This document shows positions 1 through 11,501 of a stretch of DNA of 64,000 nt, piece after piece. The notes beneath the pieces are model-generated. The model did no database searches, was not told the origin of the DNA, and was given only the letters and a program-made list of their open reading frames with translations. Made by a program: the position numbers and the translations under genes. The stretch lies in the NCBI GenBank assembly GCA_029252555.1, contig JAQXBF010000026.1, positions 62,001 to 126,000 on the forward strand, written 5' to 3'. This DNA comes from Porticoccaceae bacterium. GTDB taxonomy: Bacteria > Pseudomonadota > Gammaproteobacteria > Pseudomonadales > Porticoccaceae. Numbering within the stretch: position 1 is the stretch's first letter; every line of letters starts with the position of its first letter.

Positions 1-2666
1 GTATCTGCGAAGAAGTCGAGGCCTCTGTTCGTAGTGGAACTGTGGTCTGCATCCTTTCTGATCACAATATAGTCGAAGGCAAGTTGCCTATCCATTCATT
101 GCTTGCGGTGGGTGCAGTGCACAACCACCTGATTGAGAAAGGTGTGCGCTGTGATGCCAATCTTGTCGCCAGTACAGGTTACGCCCGTGATTCCCATCAG
201 GTGGCTACCTTGATTGGTTGTGGCGCTTCTCTGGTGTACCCGTACCTTAGCTATCATGTCCTCTGTGATCTGATTAGCAGCGGTGAGTTGCTGGTGGATG
301 TTGATACCGCCTTTAAGCAGTATCGCAAAGGAATTAATAAAGGCCTGCTGAAAATTCTATCCAAGATGGGTATTTCAACCATCGCGTCTTATCGTGGAGC
401 GCTGCTGTTTGAGGCCATCGGATTGCACTCAGAAATTATTGAGCAATGTTTCCCCGGTTTGATCAGTCGCGTGCAGGGCGCCACCTTTGCTGACTTCGAA
501 CAGGATCAGGCAGAACTGGCAAAAATCGCCTGGAAGCTGCGCAAGCCGATCAGCCCAGGTGGATTATTAAAATACGTTCATGGTCAGGAGTATCACGCCT
601 ACAACCCGGATGTTGTGCAGACTATGCACAAGGCAGTGCAAAACAATGATTACAAAGCCTGGAAAGACTATGCCAGTTTGGTAAATACCAGACCAGCGGC
701 AACACTGCGGGATTTGCTGTCGATAAATAGCAGCGCAAAAGCGATTGATCTGGCCGATGTTGAGCCAATGGAAGCGATAGTTAAGCGCTTTGACTCCGCA
801 GGTATGTCTCTGGGTGCTCTGTCGCCCGAGGCCCATGAGTCTCTTGCAGAGGCAATGAATAATCTCGGTGGACGATCTAATTCTGGTGAGGGCGGTGAAG
901 ATCCCGCTCGATACGGTACCATTAGATCATCCAAGATTAAGCAGGTGGCCTCTGGTCGCTTTGGCGTCACCCCAGCTTATCTATCCAATGCCGAAGTGAT
1001 ACAAATTAAAGTAGCTCAGGGTGCGAAGCCCGGAGAGGGCGGACAGTTGCCCGGTGGCAAGGTCAATGCATTGATTGCGCGACTGCGCTACTCAGTGCCG
1101 GGAGTGACTTTAATATCGCCTCCACCGCACCATGATATTTACTCCATTGAAGATTTGGCCCAGCTGATTTTTGACCTTAAACAGGTTAACCCCAGTGCAC
1201 TGGTGTCAGTGAAGCTGGTATCCCGTCCAGGTGTGGGTACTATTGCGGCTGGTGTGGCCAAAGCCTACGCCGACCTGATTACTATCTCTGGCTACGACGG
1301 TGGCACAGCAGCTAGCCCGATTAGCTCGATTCGCCATGCGGGTTCCCCATGGGAGCTCGGGCTCACAGAGACCCACCAAACACTGCGCGCTAACGATCTG
1401 CGTGACAAAGTGCGAGTGCAAACTGATGGCGGTTTAAAGACGGGTCTGGATGTAGTGAAAGCTGCGATCCTGGGCGCCGAGAGCTTTGGCTTTGGCACCG
1501 GCCCCATGGTTGCACTGGGTTGTAAATACCTGCGTATCTGTCACCTCAATAACTGCGCCACTGGCGTGGCTACCCAGGATGATCGCCTGCGCAATGATCA
1601 TTACCGTGGCACCGTGGCAATGGCGACTAACTTCTTTAAATTTGTGGCCATGGAAACTCGCGAGTGGTTGGCGGCGTTGGGTGTGCGTTCTTTAGAGGAG
1701 CTGATTGGTCGTGTGGACTTGCTAGAGGTACTGACGGGCACCACCAGCAAGCAGCAAAATCTTGATCTCAGCCCATTGATTGAAGATCGGCCAGAGATTG
1801 CCGGCAAGCCCCAATACTGTATTGAGCCCAAGAATGAACCCTTCGATAAAGGCCTTTTAGCAGAACGGATGGTTGTAGATGCATTACCAGCCATTGAAGC
1901 TCAGGCTGGGGCGGCTTTCGACTATGAAGTGGGAAACTGCGACCGTTCAATTGGCGCCCGCCTGTCTGGTGAAATCGCCAAACGTTATGGCAACACAGGT
2001 ATGGCGGAGTCGCCTATTCGTCTGAATCTGAAAGGTGTTGCCGGCCAGTCACTGGGAGTGTGGAATGCCGGTGGTCTAGAGATATACCTCGAAGGTGACG
2101 CCAATGATTATGTGGGCAAAGGCATGGCTGGAGGCAAGCTAGTGCTGAGCCCTCCTGCAACAAGTCAGTTTAAGACCAATGAAACACCTATTATGGGTAA
2201 TACCTGCCTCTATGGTGCAACCGGAGGACGACTGTTCGCTGCTGGTAAAGTAGGCGAGCGATTTGCAGTGCGTAATTCAGGCACAGTTGCCGTTGTTGAA
2301 GGGGCGGGAGACCACTGCTGCGAATATATGACCGGCGGTATAGTGACGGTACTCGGGCCTAGCGGCTATAACTTCGGTGCAGGAATGACCGGAGGATTTG
2401 CCTATGTGCTGGACATGGAGCGGGTGTTTGTTGACCGCTACAACATGGAGTTGGTGGATATCCAGCGAGTCACTTCCGAAGCAGCAGAGTCTCATAAAGC
2501 ATTCCTCAAGGGTATGATTAGAGACCATGCCCTTGAGACTGGCAGCGAGTGGGCTAATGAATTAATGACTAATTTCTCCGATTACGCATCTCGGTTCTGG
2601 TTGGTTAAGCCAAAAGCAGCGAGCCTCAATGGTTTGTTAGCTCAGGCCCACGCCAATCCGCAGTAA
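1..2666 (+). CDS. gltB: Glutamate synthase large subunit, C-terminal part (5' truncated by window)
   Basis: The reading frame is open from position 3, so the gene begins before the window; about 888 residues of a protein usually near 1,500 are present. The visible part covers the end of the central domain, the FMN-binding synthase barrel and the C-terminal beta-helix with repeated Gly-x-x-Gly turns. The 3Fe-4S ligand pattern C-x5-C-x4-C ([12 protein letters not shown]) lies at about 1521-1556. GltB makes two glutamates from glutamine and 2-oxoglutarate in the cytoplasm, taking electrons from GltD. gltD follows 26 bp downstream, the usual operon order. The N-terminal glutaminase domain is outside the window. 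Confidence 0.96.
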   Translation, partial: ICEEVEASVRSGTVVCILSDHNIVEGKLPIHSLLAVGAVHNHLIEKGVRCDANLVASTGYARDSHQVATLIGCGASLVYPYLSYHVLCDLISSGELLVDVDTAFKQYRKGINKGLLKILSKMGISTIASYRGALLFEAIGLHSEIIEQCFPGLISRVQGATFADFEQDQAELAKIAWKLRKPISPGGLLKYVHGQEYHAYNPDVVQTMHKAVQNNDYKAWKDYASLVNTRPAATLRDLLSINSSAKAIDLADVEPMEAIVKRFDSAGMSLGALSPEAHESLAEAMNNLGGRSNSGEGGEDPARYGTIRSSKIKQVASGRFGVTPAYLSNAEVIQIKVAQGAKPGEGGQLPGGKVNALIARLRYSVPGVTLISPPPHHDIYSIEDLAQLIFDLKQVNPSALVSVKLVSRPGVGTIAAGVAKAYADLITISGYDGGTAASPISSIRHAGSPWELGLTETHQTLRANDLRDKVRVQTDGGLKTGLDVVKAAILGAESFGFGTGPMVALGCKYLRICHLNNCATGVATQDDRLRNDHYRGTVAMATNFFKFVAMETREWLAALGVRSLEELIGRVDLLEVLTGTTSKQQNLDLSPLIEDRPEIAGKPQYCIEPKNEPFDKGLLAERMVVDALPAIEAQAGAAFDYEVGNCDRSIGARLSGEIAKRYGNTGMAESPIRLNLKGVAGQSLGVWNAGGLEIYLEGDANDYVGKGMAGGKLVLSPPATSQFKTNETPIMGNTCLYGATGGRLFAAGKVGERFAVRNSGTVAVVEGAGDHCCEYMTGGIVTVLGPSGYNFGAGMTGGFAYVLDMERVFVDRYNMELVDIQRVTSEAAESHKAFLKGMIRDHALETGSEWANELMTNFSDYASRFWLVKPKAASLNGLLAQAHANPQ

Positions 2667-2671
2667 CCTGA

Positions 2672-4113
<1,442 letters not shown>

Positions 4114-4114
<1 letters not shown>

Positions 4115-5169
4115 TGTCTGAGTTAAAGAATGATCGTTTCTTAAAAGCACTGATGCGTCAACCCGTTGATCGGGCACCCGTATGGATGATGCGTCAGGCA
4201 GGTCGCTACCTGCCAGAGTACCGAGCCACTCGATCCCAGGCCGGTGATTTCATGAGCCTATGCAAGAATACCGAACTGGCCTGTGCAGTGACATTGCAGC
4301 CCTTGGAGCGCTACGAGTTAGACGCGGCGATCCTCTTCTCCGATATTCTCACCATTCCAGACGCTATGGGTCTGGGTCTTTACTTCGAAGAAGGGGAAGG
4401 CCCAAAATTTCGCAAGCCAGTGCGCACCGCATCAGATATTGAACAACTGCAAGTAATTAATACCGCCTCTGATCTGGCCTATGTTACCGATGCAGTCACC
4501 ATGATCCGCCGAGAGTTGAACGGTCGTGTGCCACTGATCGGTTTTTCTGGCAGCCCTTGGACATTGGCAACCTATATGATCGAAGGGCAGAGCAGTCGAG
4601 ATTTTGCCCGGGCCAAGACTATGCTATACACCCAGCCAGAACTAATGCATCAACTGTTGGACAAGTTGGCTCTTTCGGTGATTGATTATCTCAATGCACA
4701 GATCAATGGCGGTGCCCAGGTAGTGCAGATTTTTGATACCTGGGGTGGTGCTCTTAGCCACGCTGCCTATAAGGAGTTTTCACTGGCCTATATGCAAAAA
4801 ATTGTCGGTGGGTTGATCAAGCAAGCTGACGGTCGTGATGTTCCGGTTATTCTATTTACCAAGGGCGGTGGCCACTGGTTGGAAGCTATGGCCGATACCG
4901 GCTGTCATGCACTGGGTTTGGATTGGACTGTGGATATCGGTTCCGCCAAAGCTCGCGTGGGAGACAAAGTTGCCTTGCAGGGCAATATGGACCCCGCAGT
5001 ACTGCGCGCAGATCCGGCGACCATTGAGCGCGAAGTGCAAAGTATCTTGAACTCCTTTGGTAGTGGCGCTGGCCATATTTTCAATTTGGGCCATGGCATC
5101 ACTCCTGATATAAATCCGGACCATGCAAAAGTTTTTATTGATGCGGTTCACAAATTTTCTGCAAAGTAA
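4114..5169 (+). CDS. hemE: Uroporphyrinogen III decarboxylase
   Basis: A 351-residue protein that decarboxylates the four acetate side chains of uroporphyrinogen III to give coproporphyrinogen III in heme synthesis. The family signature [12 protein letters not shown] is at residues 26-37, and a second conserved block [16 protein letters not shown] lies near residue 145. Length is typical. It overlaps the gltD stop by one base, which places it at the end of the gltBD-hemE unit. About 210 bp without a clear gene follow. Confidence 0.97.
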
Positions 5170-5381
5170 TACTCAAGATCGTCAATTCTTGGTCTATATT
5201 TATCTCGACTATTAACTGTCACACAGTTTAGAAATAAGAAGTATTTACGTTCCTTTCTGTTAGGCCACTTACTGAGCGGTGGCTTCTCAAGTTAAAAGCA
5301 GTCGCAATGTTACAGAGCGGTGTTTTAAATCCACTGCGATGTCGTTTTAAGAATCTTACGGACTAGATTTATGAGGATTGT

Positions 5382-6848
5382 ATGTCCTTAAAGCAATTGA
5401 AGGTTTTTATTCACGAGCTCAAAGTTGGGATGTATGTCTCTGCTCTGGATAAGCCTTGGGCGGAAACCCCTTTTCCTATTCAGGGGTTTGTGATCAAAAA
5501 CGGTGTCGATATATCTCGAGTCAAAGCCTACTGCGACTATGTTTTTGTCGACATAGAGAAGGGCATCTCCCCATCCGAAGCTGAGTCACCGGTGATAGGT
5601 TCTCACCTAAGCCTTGACTCAAATCAAAATACCGGTAGCCGCGTTACCCATAGAGACCAAGCTACCTTTATCCGCACCGGTGGTCGTTCAGACCATAAGT
5701 TATAGGCCAAGCCCGGCCTAAAAAATAAGCCCAATGTATATAAAAAAACGATCGAACTGGCCAAAGAAATACCCGTTGCTCGTGTCGCTATGAATAATGT
5801 ATTGGGCTGTTTAACCGTGGCCACCAGGCAGATGGTCCGCGGAGGCGCCTTTAACCAGGATCAGTTGCAAGAGTCTGTCGATGGCATGATCGACAGCGTG
5901 ATTCGCTGCCCAGATGCCTTTACTTGGTTATTGCGGCTGCGCACCAAAGATGTGTATTCCCACGACCATTCTCTGCGCTCCTCTCTTTGGGCTACTCAAT
6001 TTGGCCAGCATTTCGGTCTTTAGGTAGGGCAGTTAAAAGATCTGTGCCTGGCAACATTATTAAAAGACATCGGCCGAGTGAAATCAGATCGTGCCCTGTT
6101 ACATAACCAGATTCGCAAGGGAGATCAGGAAGCGGAATACCGCAGTTTTGTCACCCACAGTGTTGATCAGTTGCGTCGGGCTGGGTTTGAAAATCGCACG
6201 GTAATGAATATTATTAAATTCCAATGTGAGCGTTTTAATGGCAGTGGCTACCCAAAAGGTTATAGTGGTAACCGCATTCCCTTTTTGGCCAGCGTCGCTG
6301 GTATCGCGTCAGAGTTTGATATGCTGTGTAATCCACGAGAGGCTGGAGATACCATGGCACCATCCAAGGCCACTAGCAGGCTTTATCAGACGCGCGGCGC
6401 AGCCTTTGCCGAAGATTTAGTTGTAGAGTTTTTTCAGTCAATTGGCTTGTACCCAGCTGGCACAATGGTCGAACTTACCACTAGTGACCAAGGTATGGTT
6501 GTTGAGCAAAATTCCCGTGCGCGGCTGGCGCCGAGATTGGCTGTATTTGAAAATAGAGCAGATAAAAAAGATCAGACAAAATATATTTTTATTGATTTTA
6601 AAAATGAGCAGCAGGCTCGAGAGCGCCTGCACAAATTTGGTCAACGTCGAGCCTATGATGTGGCCAAGTTGGCAATAGTTCGGGATATCGAGCCAGATAG
6701 TTTTGGCCTCGAATACAGCCTTTTAGAAAATCTTATTGCATGGCCCTTCAATGCAGCGGCGAGTGAATTAGTGATGAGCAGCCCAGAGCAAAATAGCGTT
6801 AGTAATAGAGGTTTTCTCTCCGCACTAAAACAGCGTTTTGTCGGATAG
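5382..6848 (+). pseudogene. Degenerate HD-GYP domain protein interrupted by two in-frame TAG codons
   Basis: Three open stretches (5382-5705, 5790-6023 and 6078-6848) lie in one reading frame, separated only by TAG at 5703-5705 and TAG at 6021-6023. Read through, they give about 488 codons with an N-terminal DUF3391-like domain (LKVGMYV near residue 16) and an HD-GYP domain. HD-GYP proteins normally hydrolyse cyclic di-GMP. The metal-binding motifs are eroded: LLHDIG reads LLKDIG, HHER reads QCER, while GSGYP survives. No frameshift is needed. Many intact genes here end in TAG, so general amber recoding is unlikely. I read it as a decaying gene whose catalytic residues are already gone; readthrough or sequencing errors are the alternatives. 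Confidence 0.8.
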
Positions 6849-6896
6849 AAAAATATTGGCCACAGTCTTTTGCCCGATTGGCAATTGCTAAAAGCT

Positions 6897-7754
6897 CTAT
6901 TGTTTCGCGATGGCCATCTTTTCGCCCATATTAACGGCTGCGTAGGCTTTTATATTATCTTCCCAGATGACGGCTTCATCCTTAAATAGCAGAATCACGG
7001 TAGAGCCAAACTTAAAGCGGCCAATTTCATCGCCTTTTTTAAAGGATAATGAATCTTTGCTATGGTCCGTTTCTCTGACAAGGCCCGGGCCCGGTTTCTC
7101 AAAACCTCCCCAGATAGTTTCAATGCCAGCCACCAGCATAGCGCCAACAAAAATGACCGAGAAACTGCCCAGCTCTTTGCATTCAAATTCACAGACCAGC
7201 CTTTCGTTGCGTGCAAATAATCCCGGCAGAGCCTGAGCAGTTTTATCGTTAACAGAAAACAATTCGCCCGGAATATATCGGCTACTAATCAGTTTTCCTG
7301 CGGCCGGCATGTGGACTCGATGATAGTCTTTTGGTGACAGATAAATCGTGGCAAAGCGGCCATTCTCATATTGCTTGGCACTATCTGAGTTGCCCAGTAA
7401 TCGGCTGACAGAATAATCGATACCCTTGGCTTGGAGTATTCTGGTTTTAGTGATTTTTCCCACTTGACTGATAACACCATCTGCAGGAGAGACAACGCTT
7501 CGTTTAGCTCTGGCGATCGGGCGAACACCAGCTTTAAGTTCACGGGTAAAAAACTGATTGAAGTTTTCGTAATGCTCCAGGTCATCAGTTATTGCTTCTT
7601 CCATATCAATATCGAAGGCGTCGATTGCCCGCTCAATAAAGAAATCTTTCAGCCAGGGGCGTTTAGATTCAGCGGCTCTGGCAATCAGGCGTGAAAGCCG
7701 ATGCTTAGGAAGAAGTCGTTGCAGGGCGACAAAAATTTCTGCGCTATGGTTCAT
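6897..7754 (-). CDS. psd: Phosphatidylserine decarboxylase proenzyme
   Basis: A 285-residue protein matching the usual Psd length. It makes phosphatidylethanolamine from phosphatidylserine at the inner membrane. The FGST motif near residue 252 corresponds to the LGST self-cleavage site, whose Ser (about 251) becomes the pyruvoyl group of the small alpha chain. The catalytic His is in the YHRVHMP block. The Leu-to-Phe change before GST is tolerated in the family as far as I know. It is encoded downstream of the sulfurtransferase gene with a 37-bp gap, and converges on the broken HD-GYP gene. Confidence 0.95.
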   Translation of the reverse strand: MNHSAEIFVALQRLLPKHRLSRLIARAAESKRPWLKDFFIERAIDAFDIDMEEAITDDLEHYENFNQFFTRELKAGVRPIARAKRSVVSPADGVISQVGKITKTRILQAKGIDYSVSRLLGNSDSAKQYENGRFATIYLSPKDYHRVHMPAAGKLISSRYIPGELFSVNDKTAQALPGLFARNERLVCEFECKELGSFSVIFVGAMLVAGIETIWGGFEKPGPGLVRETDHSKDSLSFKKGDEIGRFKFGSTVILLFKDEAVIWEDNIKAYAAVNMGEKMAIAKQ

Positions 7755-7791
7755 GCTTAAGGTGCTCAGTACTGATTAATTAAAATGGCTT

Positions 7792-8607
7792 TTAAAGGCC
7801 AAGCTCAATAGGTGTTTCATCTAGATTACCCCATTCGGCCCAAGAGCCATCATAGCCGCAAATATTCTCGTAGCCGAGGATACGTGCGACCATGTAGGTA
7901 AAGCTTGAGCGATGATGGCTTTGGCAATGGGTGGCGATATGCTTATCTTTTGTCAGCCCATGATTGTCTAAAATGTTTTGGGCATCAGCCCGCAGACGCA
8001 AGTTTTTATCTTGATCCATAAGCTGAGTCCACTCGAGATTAATGGCACCGGGAATGTGGCCGGCCCGTGCAGCGCGAACCATATCGCCACTGTATTCGCT
8101 GGGGCTTCTGGCATCCCAAACAGCAAAGTCGGCATCGTCCAATAAGGCTAAAATTTGCTCCAGAGTAATTCGTGTGTCGGGTTTCGCAAAGTGGACATCT
8201 GCCTCAATGCTTGCGGGCCCAATAACACCAGCCTCTGTTATAAAGCCCTCTTTAATCCAAGGGACTATGCCACCATTTAAGTAAGACCAGTTGGTTAGGC
8301 CCAAAAGGTCTAGGGTCCAGCCCAATCTACCAGCCCAGCCACCACCTTCATCATCATAGACAACCACCTGTTTACTCGAATCGATACCCAGATGATTGGT
8401 TACTGCTTTTAGCTGCTCAATGCTGGGGCACGCTCCAGGCACAGGAGCTGTTCCCGCGACCAGATTATTGCCGGATAGATGCACGGCACCCGGGACGTGT
8501 TTTTGCTGGTAAAGAGATTGATTGCACAGGTCGACAATGACCAGATTATCATCTTTGAGATGAGCTTCTAATTCACTGGGTTCAATCAGGCGTGGTAGCG
8601 TTGTCAT
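7792..8607 (-). CDS. sseA: Thiosulfate/3-mercaptopyruvate sulfurtransferase, two rhodanese domains
   Basis: A 271-residue tandem rhodanese protein. The N-terminal domain lacks a catalytic Cys loop and carries the VVYDDEGGGWAGRL linker region. The C-terminal domain has the active loop CQSHHRSS with Cys228, and DGSWAEW near the end. It transfers sulfane sulfur from thiosulfate or 3-mercaptopyruvate to thiophilic acceptors. The loop CQ(S/T)HHRS does not let me decide the donor. It lies between rsgA and psd on the same strand, with spacers of 61 and 37 bp. Confidence 0.9.
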   Translation of the reverse strand: MTTLPRLIEPSELEAHLKDDNLVIVDLCNQSLYQQKHVPGAVHLSGNNLVAGTAPVPGACPSIEQLKAVTNHLGIDSSKQVVVYDDEGGGWAGRLGWTLDLLGLTNWSYLNGGIVPWIKEGFITEAGVIGPASIEADVHFAKPDTRITLEQILALLDDADFAVWDARSPSEYSGDMVRAARAGHIPGAINLEWTQLMDQDKNLRLRADAQNILDNHGLTKDKHIATHCQSHHRSSFTYMVARILGYENICGYDGSWAEWGNLDETPIELGL

Positions 8608-8668
8608 GATGCCTTATTAAAGTCTGGACGGAGATAGATTTTAACACTTTTTATAGCCCCAGCTAGCC

Positions 8669-9739
8669 CTACCTTTCCTGCTGGCTAAGAATAATTTGCC
8701 GATAATTATTGAGCCGCACCTTGAGCACTTTTTTATTGGCCACAGCGTCTAAAAGTGCACAGCCAATTTCTTTATTATGCTGGCAGTCACGGAATTTGCA
8801 GTTGCCCAGATAGGGCCTGAAATCGATAAAACCGTCAATAATTTTATCCTGACTTAAATGGGTCAGGGCAAACTCTCGAATGCCGGGTGAATCTATCAAA
8901 ACGCCTCCTCCTGTCAGGTGGAATAATCTAGAGGAAGTAGTTGTGTGTGTGCCTTCTTCTTTATTTTCCGACAATGGACCCACCTGAAGGTTGGCTTCAG
9001 GTAGCAAGTGGTTAAGCAGCGATGATTTCCCCACTCCGGACTGACCGACAAAGATTGAAGTATGGTTGGCCAGATAGGTCTGCAGTTGACCAATACCCTG
9101 CCCCGTTTTTGCGGACACTGAAATAACATCGTAACCAATACTCTGGTAATCCTGCAGCAGTTGGTTAACCTCTGGGTAGTCCTCTTGATCCAGCATGTCG
9201 ACTTTATTAAAAACTAGCATTGGGGTTATATTCTGAGCTTCCGCTGCCACCAGATAGCGATCCAGCAGATTGCTGTGGGGAATTGGTTTGGGTGCAAAGA
9301 CAATGGCGATACGGTCAATATTGGCAGCAACCGGCCGCAATTTGCCATAGATGTCTGGCCGAATAAGTTCCGATTGCCTTGGCTCCACAGCCACCACCAC
9401 CCCATGGGGCTTTGCGTAGCGCCAGATAACTTTGTCACCAGTTACTAATGTTTCCATATTGGTGCGCTTGTGGCAGCGCAGAATCTGGTCTTCAAAGGGA
9501 GCTTCATTGCCCTCGATATCCACCTGAGAACCGTAATTTGTGATCACCGTACCAATAATTTCTGGCCCCAACTGGGCCAGATTTTGCAGGTCTTCATCGT
9601 TGATAGTCTGCTTTAAATTGGCTCGCTCACGCCGCCGCTCCTGAATTGCCTCGATGCGATCTTTTTGACGTTTGCTAAGTCTGCGATTACTCAATACTTT
9701 TTCCTGGTTGCCCTGCATGTCTGGCGTTATAGCCTTCAA
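8669..9739 (-). CDS. rsgA: Ribosome small subunit-dependent GTPase A
   Basis: A 356-residue circularly permuted GTPase that checks late 30S ribosome assembly. An N-terminal OB-fold region precedes the GTPase, in which NKVD (G4) comes before the P-loop GQSGVGKSS (G1) and DSPG (G3), the hallmark of the permutation. A C-terminal zinc-binding region has the CKFRDCQHNKEIGC cysteines. A basic N-terminus (SNRRLSKRQKDRI) is typical. It is divergent from orn, with 61 bp between the two starts. Confidence 0.97.
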   Translation of the reverse strand: MKAITPDMQGNQEKVLSNRRLSKRQKDRIEAIQERRRERANLKQTINDEDLQNLAQLGPEIIGTVITNYGSQVDIEGNEAPFEDQILRCHKRTNMETLVTGDKVIWRYAKPHGVVVAVEPRQSELIRPDIYGKLRPVAANIDRIAIVFAPKPIPHSNLLDRYLVAAEAQNITPMLVFNKVDMLDQEDYPEVNQLLQDYQSIGYDVISVSAKTGQGIGQLQTYLANHTSIFVGQSGVGKSSLLNHLLPEANLQVGPLSENKEEGTHTTTSSRLFHLTGGGVLIDSPGIREFALTHLSQDKIIDGFIDFRPYLGNCKFRDCQHNKEIGCALLDAVANKKVLKVRLNNYRQIILSQQER

Positions 9740-9800
9740 GGATATAGCATAAACGTTATCAGTAACATTTTGCGTAACATCTCTTCCGACAGGCGACGAT

Positions 9801-10349
9801 ATGACAGCTCAAGACTCCCTTAATTTAATTTGGATCGATTTGGAAATGACCGGATTAGACCCAGAGCGCGAACGCATTATTGAGATTGCTACTGTGGTTA
9901 CCGATGCCAATCTTAATGTCTTAGCGGAGGGGCCTTCCCTAGTGGTACATCAGGATGATGCGCTGCTGGATGCCATGGATGAGTGGAATACCAATCAGCA
10001 CGGCGGCTCTGGTTTAACCGAGCGAGTGCGCAATAGTGTGGTTAGCGAAGCGCAGGCCTGCGCGGCAACTATTGAGTTTTTAAATCACTGGGTGCCCGCT
10101 GGAGCATCGCCCATGTGCGGCAACTCCATTGGTCAGGATCGTCGGTTTTTGGTGCGCTACATGCCTGATTTAGCCGACTTCTTTCACTATCGCAATTTGG
10201 ATGTCAGTACCATAAAGGAGCTGGTGAGGCGCTGGAAGCCAGAATTAAACAATGGCTTTGCCAAAAAGGGCAGCCATCTGGCCATGGATGATGTTTATGA
10301 TTCTATCTCTGAGCTTGCCTACTATCGCGAGGTATTTATTCGCCCGTAA
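9801..10349 (+). CDS. orn: Oligoribonuclease
   Basis: A 182-residue DEDDh 3'-5' exonuclease that degrades short oligoribonucleotides, including the pGpG product of cyclic di-GMP breakdown. The first catalytic acidic pair is Asp13/Glu15 in [10 protein letters not shown]. The last conserved acid is in the [11 protein letters not shown] block. Length is normal. It is divergent from rsgA and its end overlaps the end of queG, on the other strand, by 14 bp. Confidence 0.97.
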   Translation: MTAQDSLNLIWIDLEMTGLDPERERIIEIATVVTDANLNVLAEGPSLVVHQDDALLDAMDEWNTNQHGGSGLTERVRNSVVSEAQACAATIEFLNHWVPAGASPMCGNSIGQDRRFLVRYMPDLADFFHYRNLDVSTIKELVRRWKPELNNGFAKKGSHLAMDDVYDSISELAYYREVFIRP

Positions 10350-11445
10350 GCAACGCTATTTTCTCTTGCTGGCGGGCAATCGCCCATTGCACATGTTCCC
10401 GTACCAGGGGAGACGGGTCATCAGCCCTGTTCTCTAAGCAGCTTAATATCTCTCTGCTGGCACTGGCATTGCCCAGGCCGACCGCCAGATTGCGCAGCCA
10501 GCGCTCATGGCCAATACGGCGAATGGGCGAGCCTTCGGTATTTGCCAAAAACTCTTCCTGATTCCAGTTAAACAGGGTCACTAAATCTGGGTCATCCAGA
10601 TTGTGCCTTGGGCTGAAGTCATGTTCTTTTGTTTGCGAGGCAAAACGATTCCAGGGGCAGATAATCTGGCAGTCGTCACAGCCAAACACCCTATTGCCCA
10701 GCATAGGGCGCAGTGCTTCGGGAATGGCATCCTTGCTCTCAATAGTGAGGTAGGAGATGCATTTTCTTGCATCCAACACATAGGGTTCGGGAAATGCATC
10801 TGTTGGGCAGACTTTTAAACAGGCGCGGCAATTGCCGCAGCGATTAGTTTGTTCATTGTTATCTGTAGGCAGCGGCACTGAGGTATAGATTTCTCCGAGG
10901 AAAAACCAGGAACCAGCTTCGTTGTTAAGCAGTAATGTATTTTTACCAATCCAGCCCAGCCCAGCCTGCTCGGCTAGGGGTTTTTCCATCACTGGTGCGC
11001 TATCGACAAAGGGCCGCTGAGAGAGCTCTAGCTGGGGCAGTTCAGCTTGAATCTTGGCGACCAGCTTTGCCAGACGCTTGCGAATTAACTTGTGGTAATC
11101 GCGGCCGAGGGCATATCTTGAAATGTAGGCTTTATTGTCATTCTTTAGTACGGCAATCATTTTGTCGTCGGCGAGATAATCCATGCGCACGGAGATAACG
11201 CGCAGAGTATGGTCCACCAGTTTATCCACCTTATAGCGTTTATCCCCATGCTCAGCCATCCAGCCCATAGAGCCCTGAAAGCCATCTGCCAGCCATTTAC
11301 TGAGACGCTCTGAGGCCTGACTCAGGTCTGGTTCGACAATAGCGACCTGCTGAAATCCCAGAGATTCACCCCAGCCTTTAATCTTTTTGGCTAGGTTCTC
11401 CAGTTTTTCTTCGCTGGCATGACTTTGTAGACTGTTATCGGACAT
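10336..11445 (-). CDS. queG: Epoxyqueuosine reductase
   Basis: A 369-residue cobalamin-dependent Fe-S enzyme that reduces epoxyqueuosine to queuosine in tRNA. Two ferredoxin-like cysteine clusters are visible, [12 protein letters not shown] and CDDCQIICP, and the C-terminal region looks like a HEAT-type repeat ([11 protein letters not shown]). It is the only B12 enzyme in the housekeeping half of the window. It is tail to tail with orn and divergent from the nnr gene. Confidence 0.95.
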   Translation of the reverse strand: MSDNSLQSHASEEKLENLAKKIKGWGESLGFQQVAIVEPDLSQASERLSKWLADGFQGSMGWMAEHGDKRYKVDKLVDHTLRVISVRMDYLADDKMIAVLKNDNKAYISRYALGRDYHKLIRKRLAKLVAKIQAELPQLELSQRPFVDSAPVMEKPLAEQAGLGWIGKNTLLLNNEAGSWFFLGEIYTSVPLPTDNNEQTNRCGNCRACLKVCPTDAFPEPYVLDARKCISYLTIESKDAIPEALRPMLGNRVFGCDDCQIICPWNRFASQTKEHDFSPRHNLDDPDLVTLFNWNQEEFLANTEGSPIRRIGHERWLRNLAVGLGNASASREILSCLENRADDPSPLVREHVQWAIARQQEKIALLTGE

Positions 11446-11501
11446 GTTTTAGTCGTTGTTCTGGCCTATAATTGCACCAATTTTACGGGGATATCTGCTT
11501 C

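Noticed and set aside
5703-6023. Pyrrolysine or amber recoding as the reason for the two TAG codons in the HD-GYP gene
   Set aside because: Many intact genes in the window (psd, tsaE, hflX, hflC, nuoB, nuoF, nuoJ, soxA and others) end in TAG, and the MttB homolog has no in-frame TAG. No pyl genes are visible.
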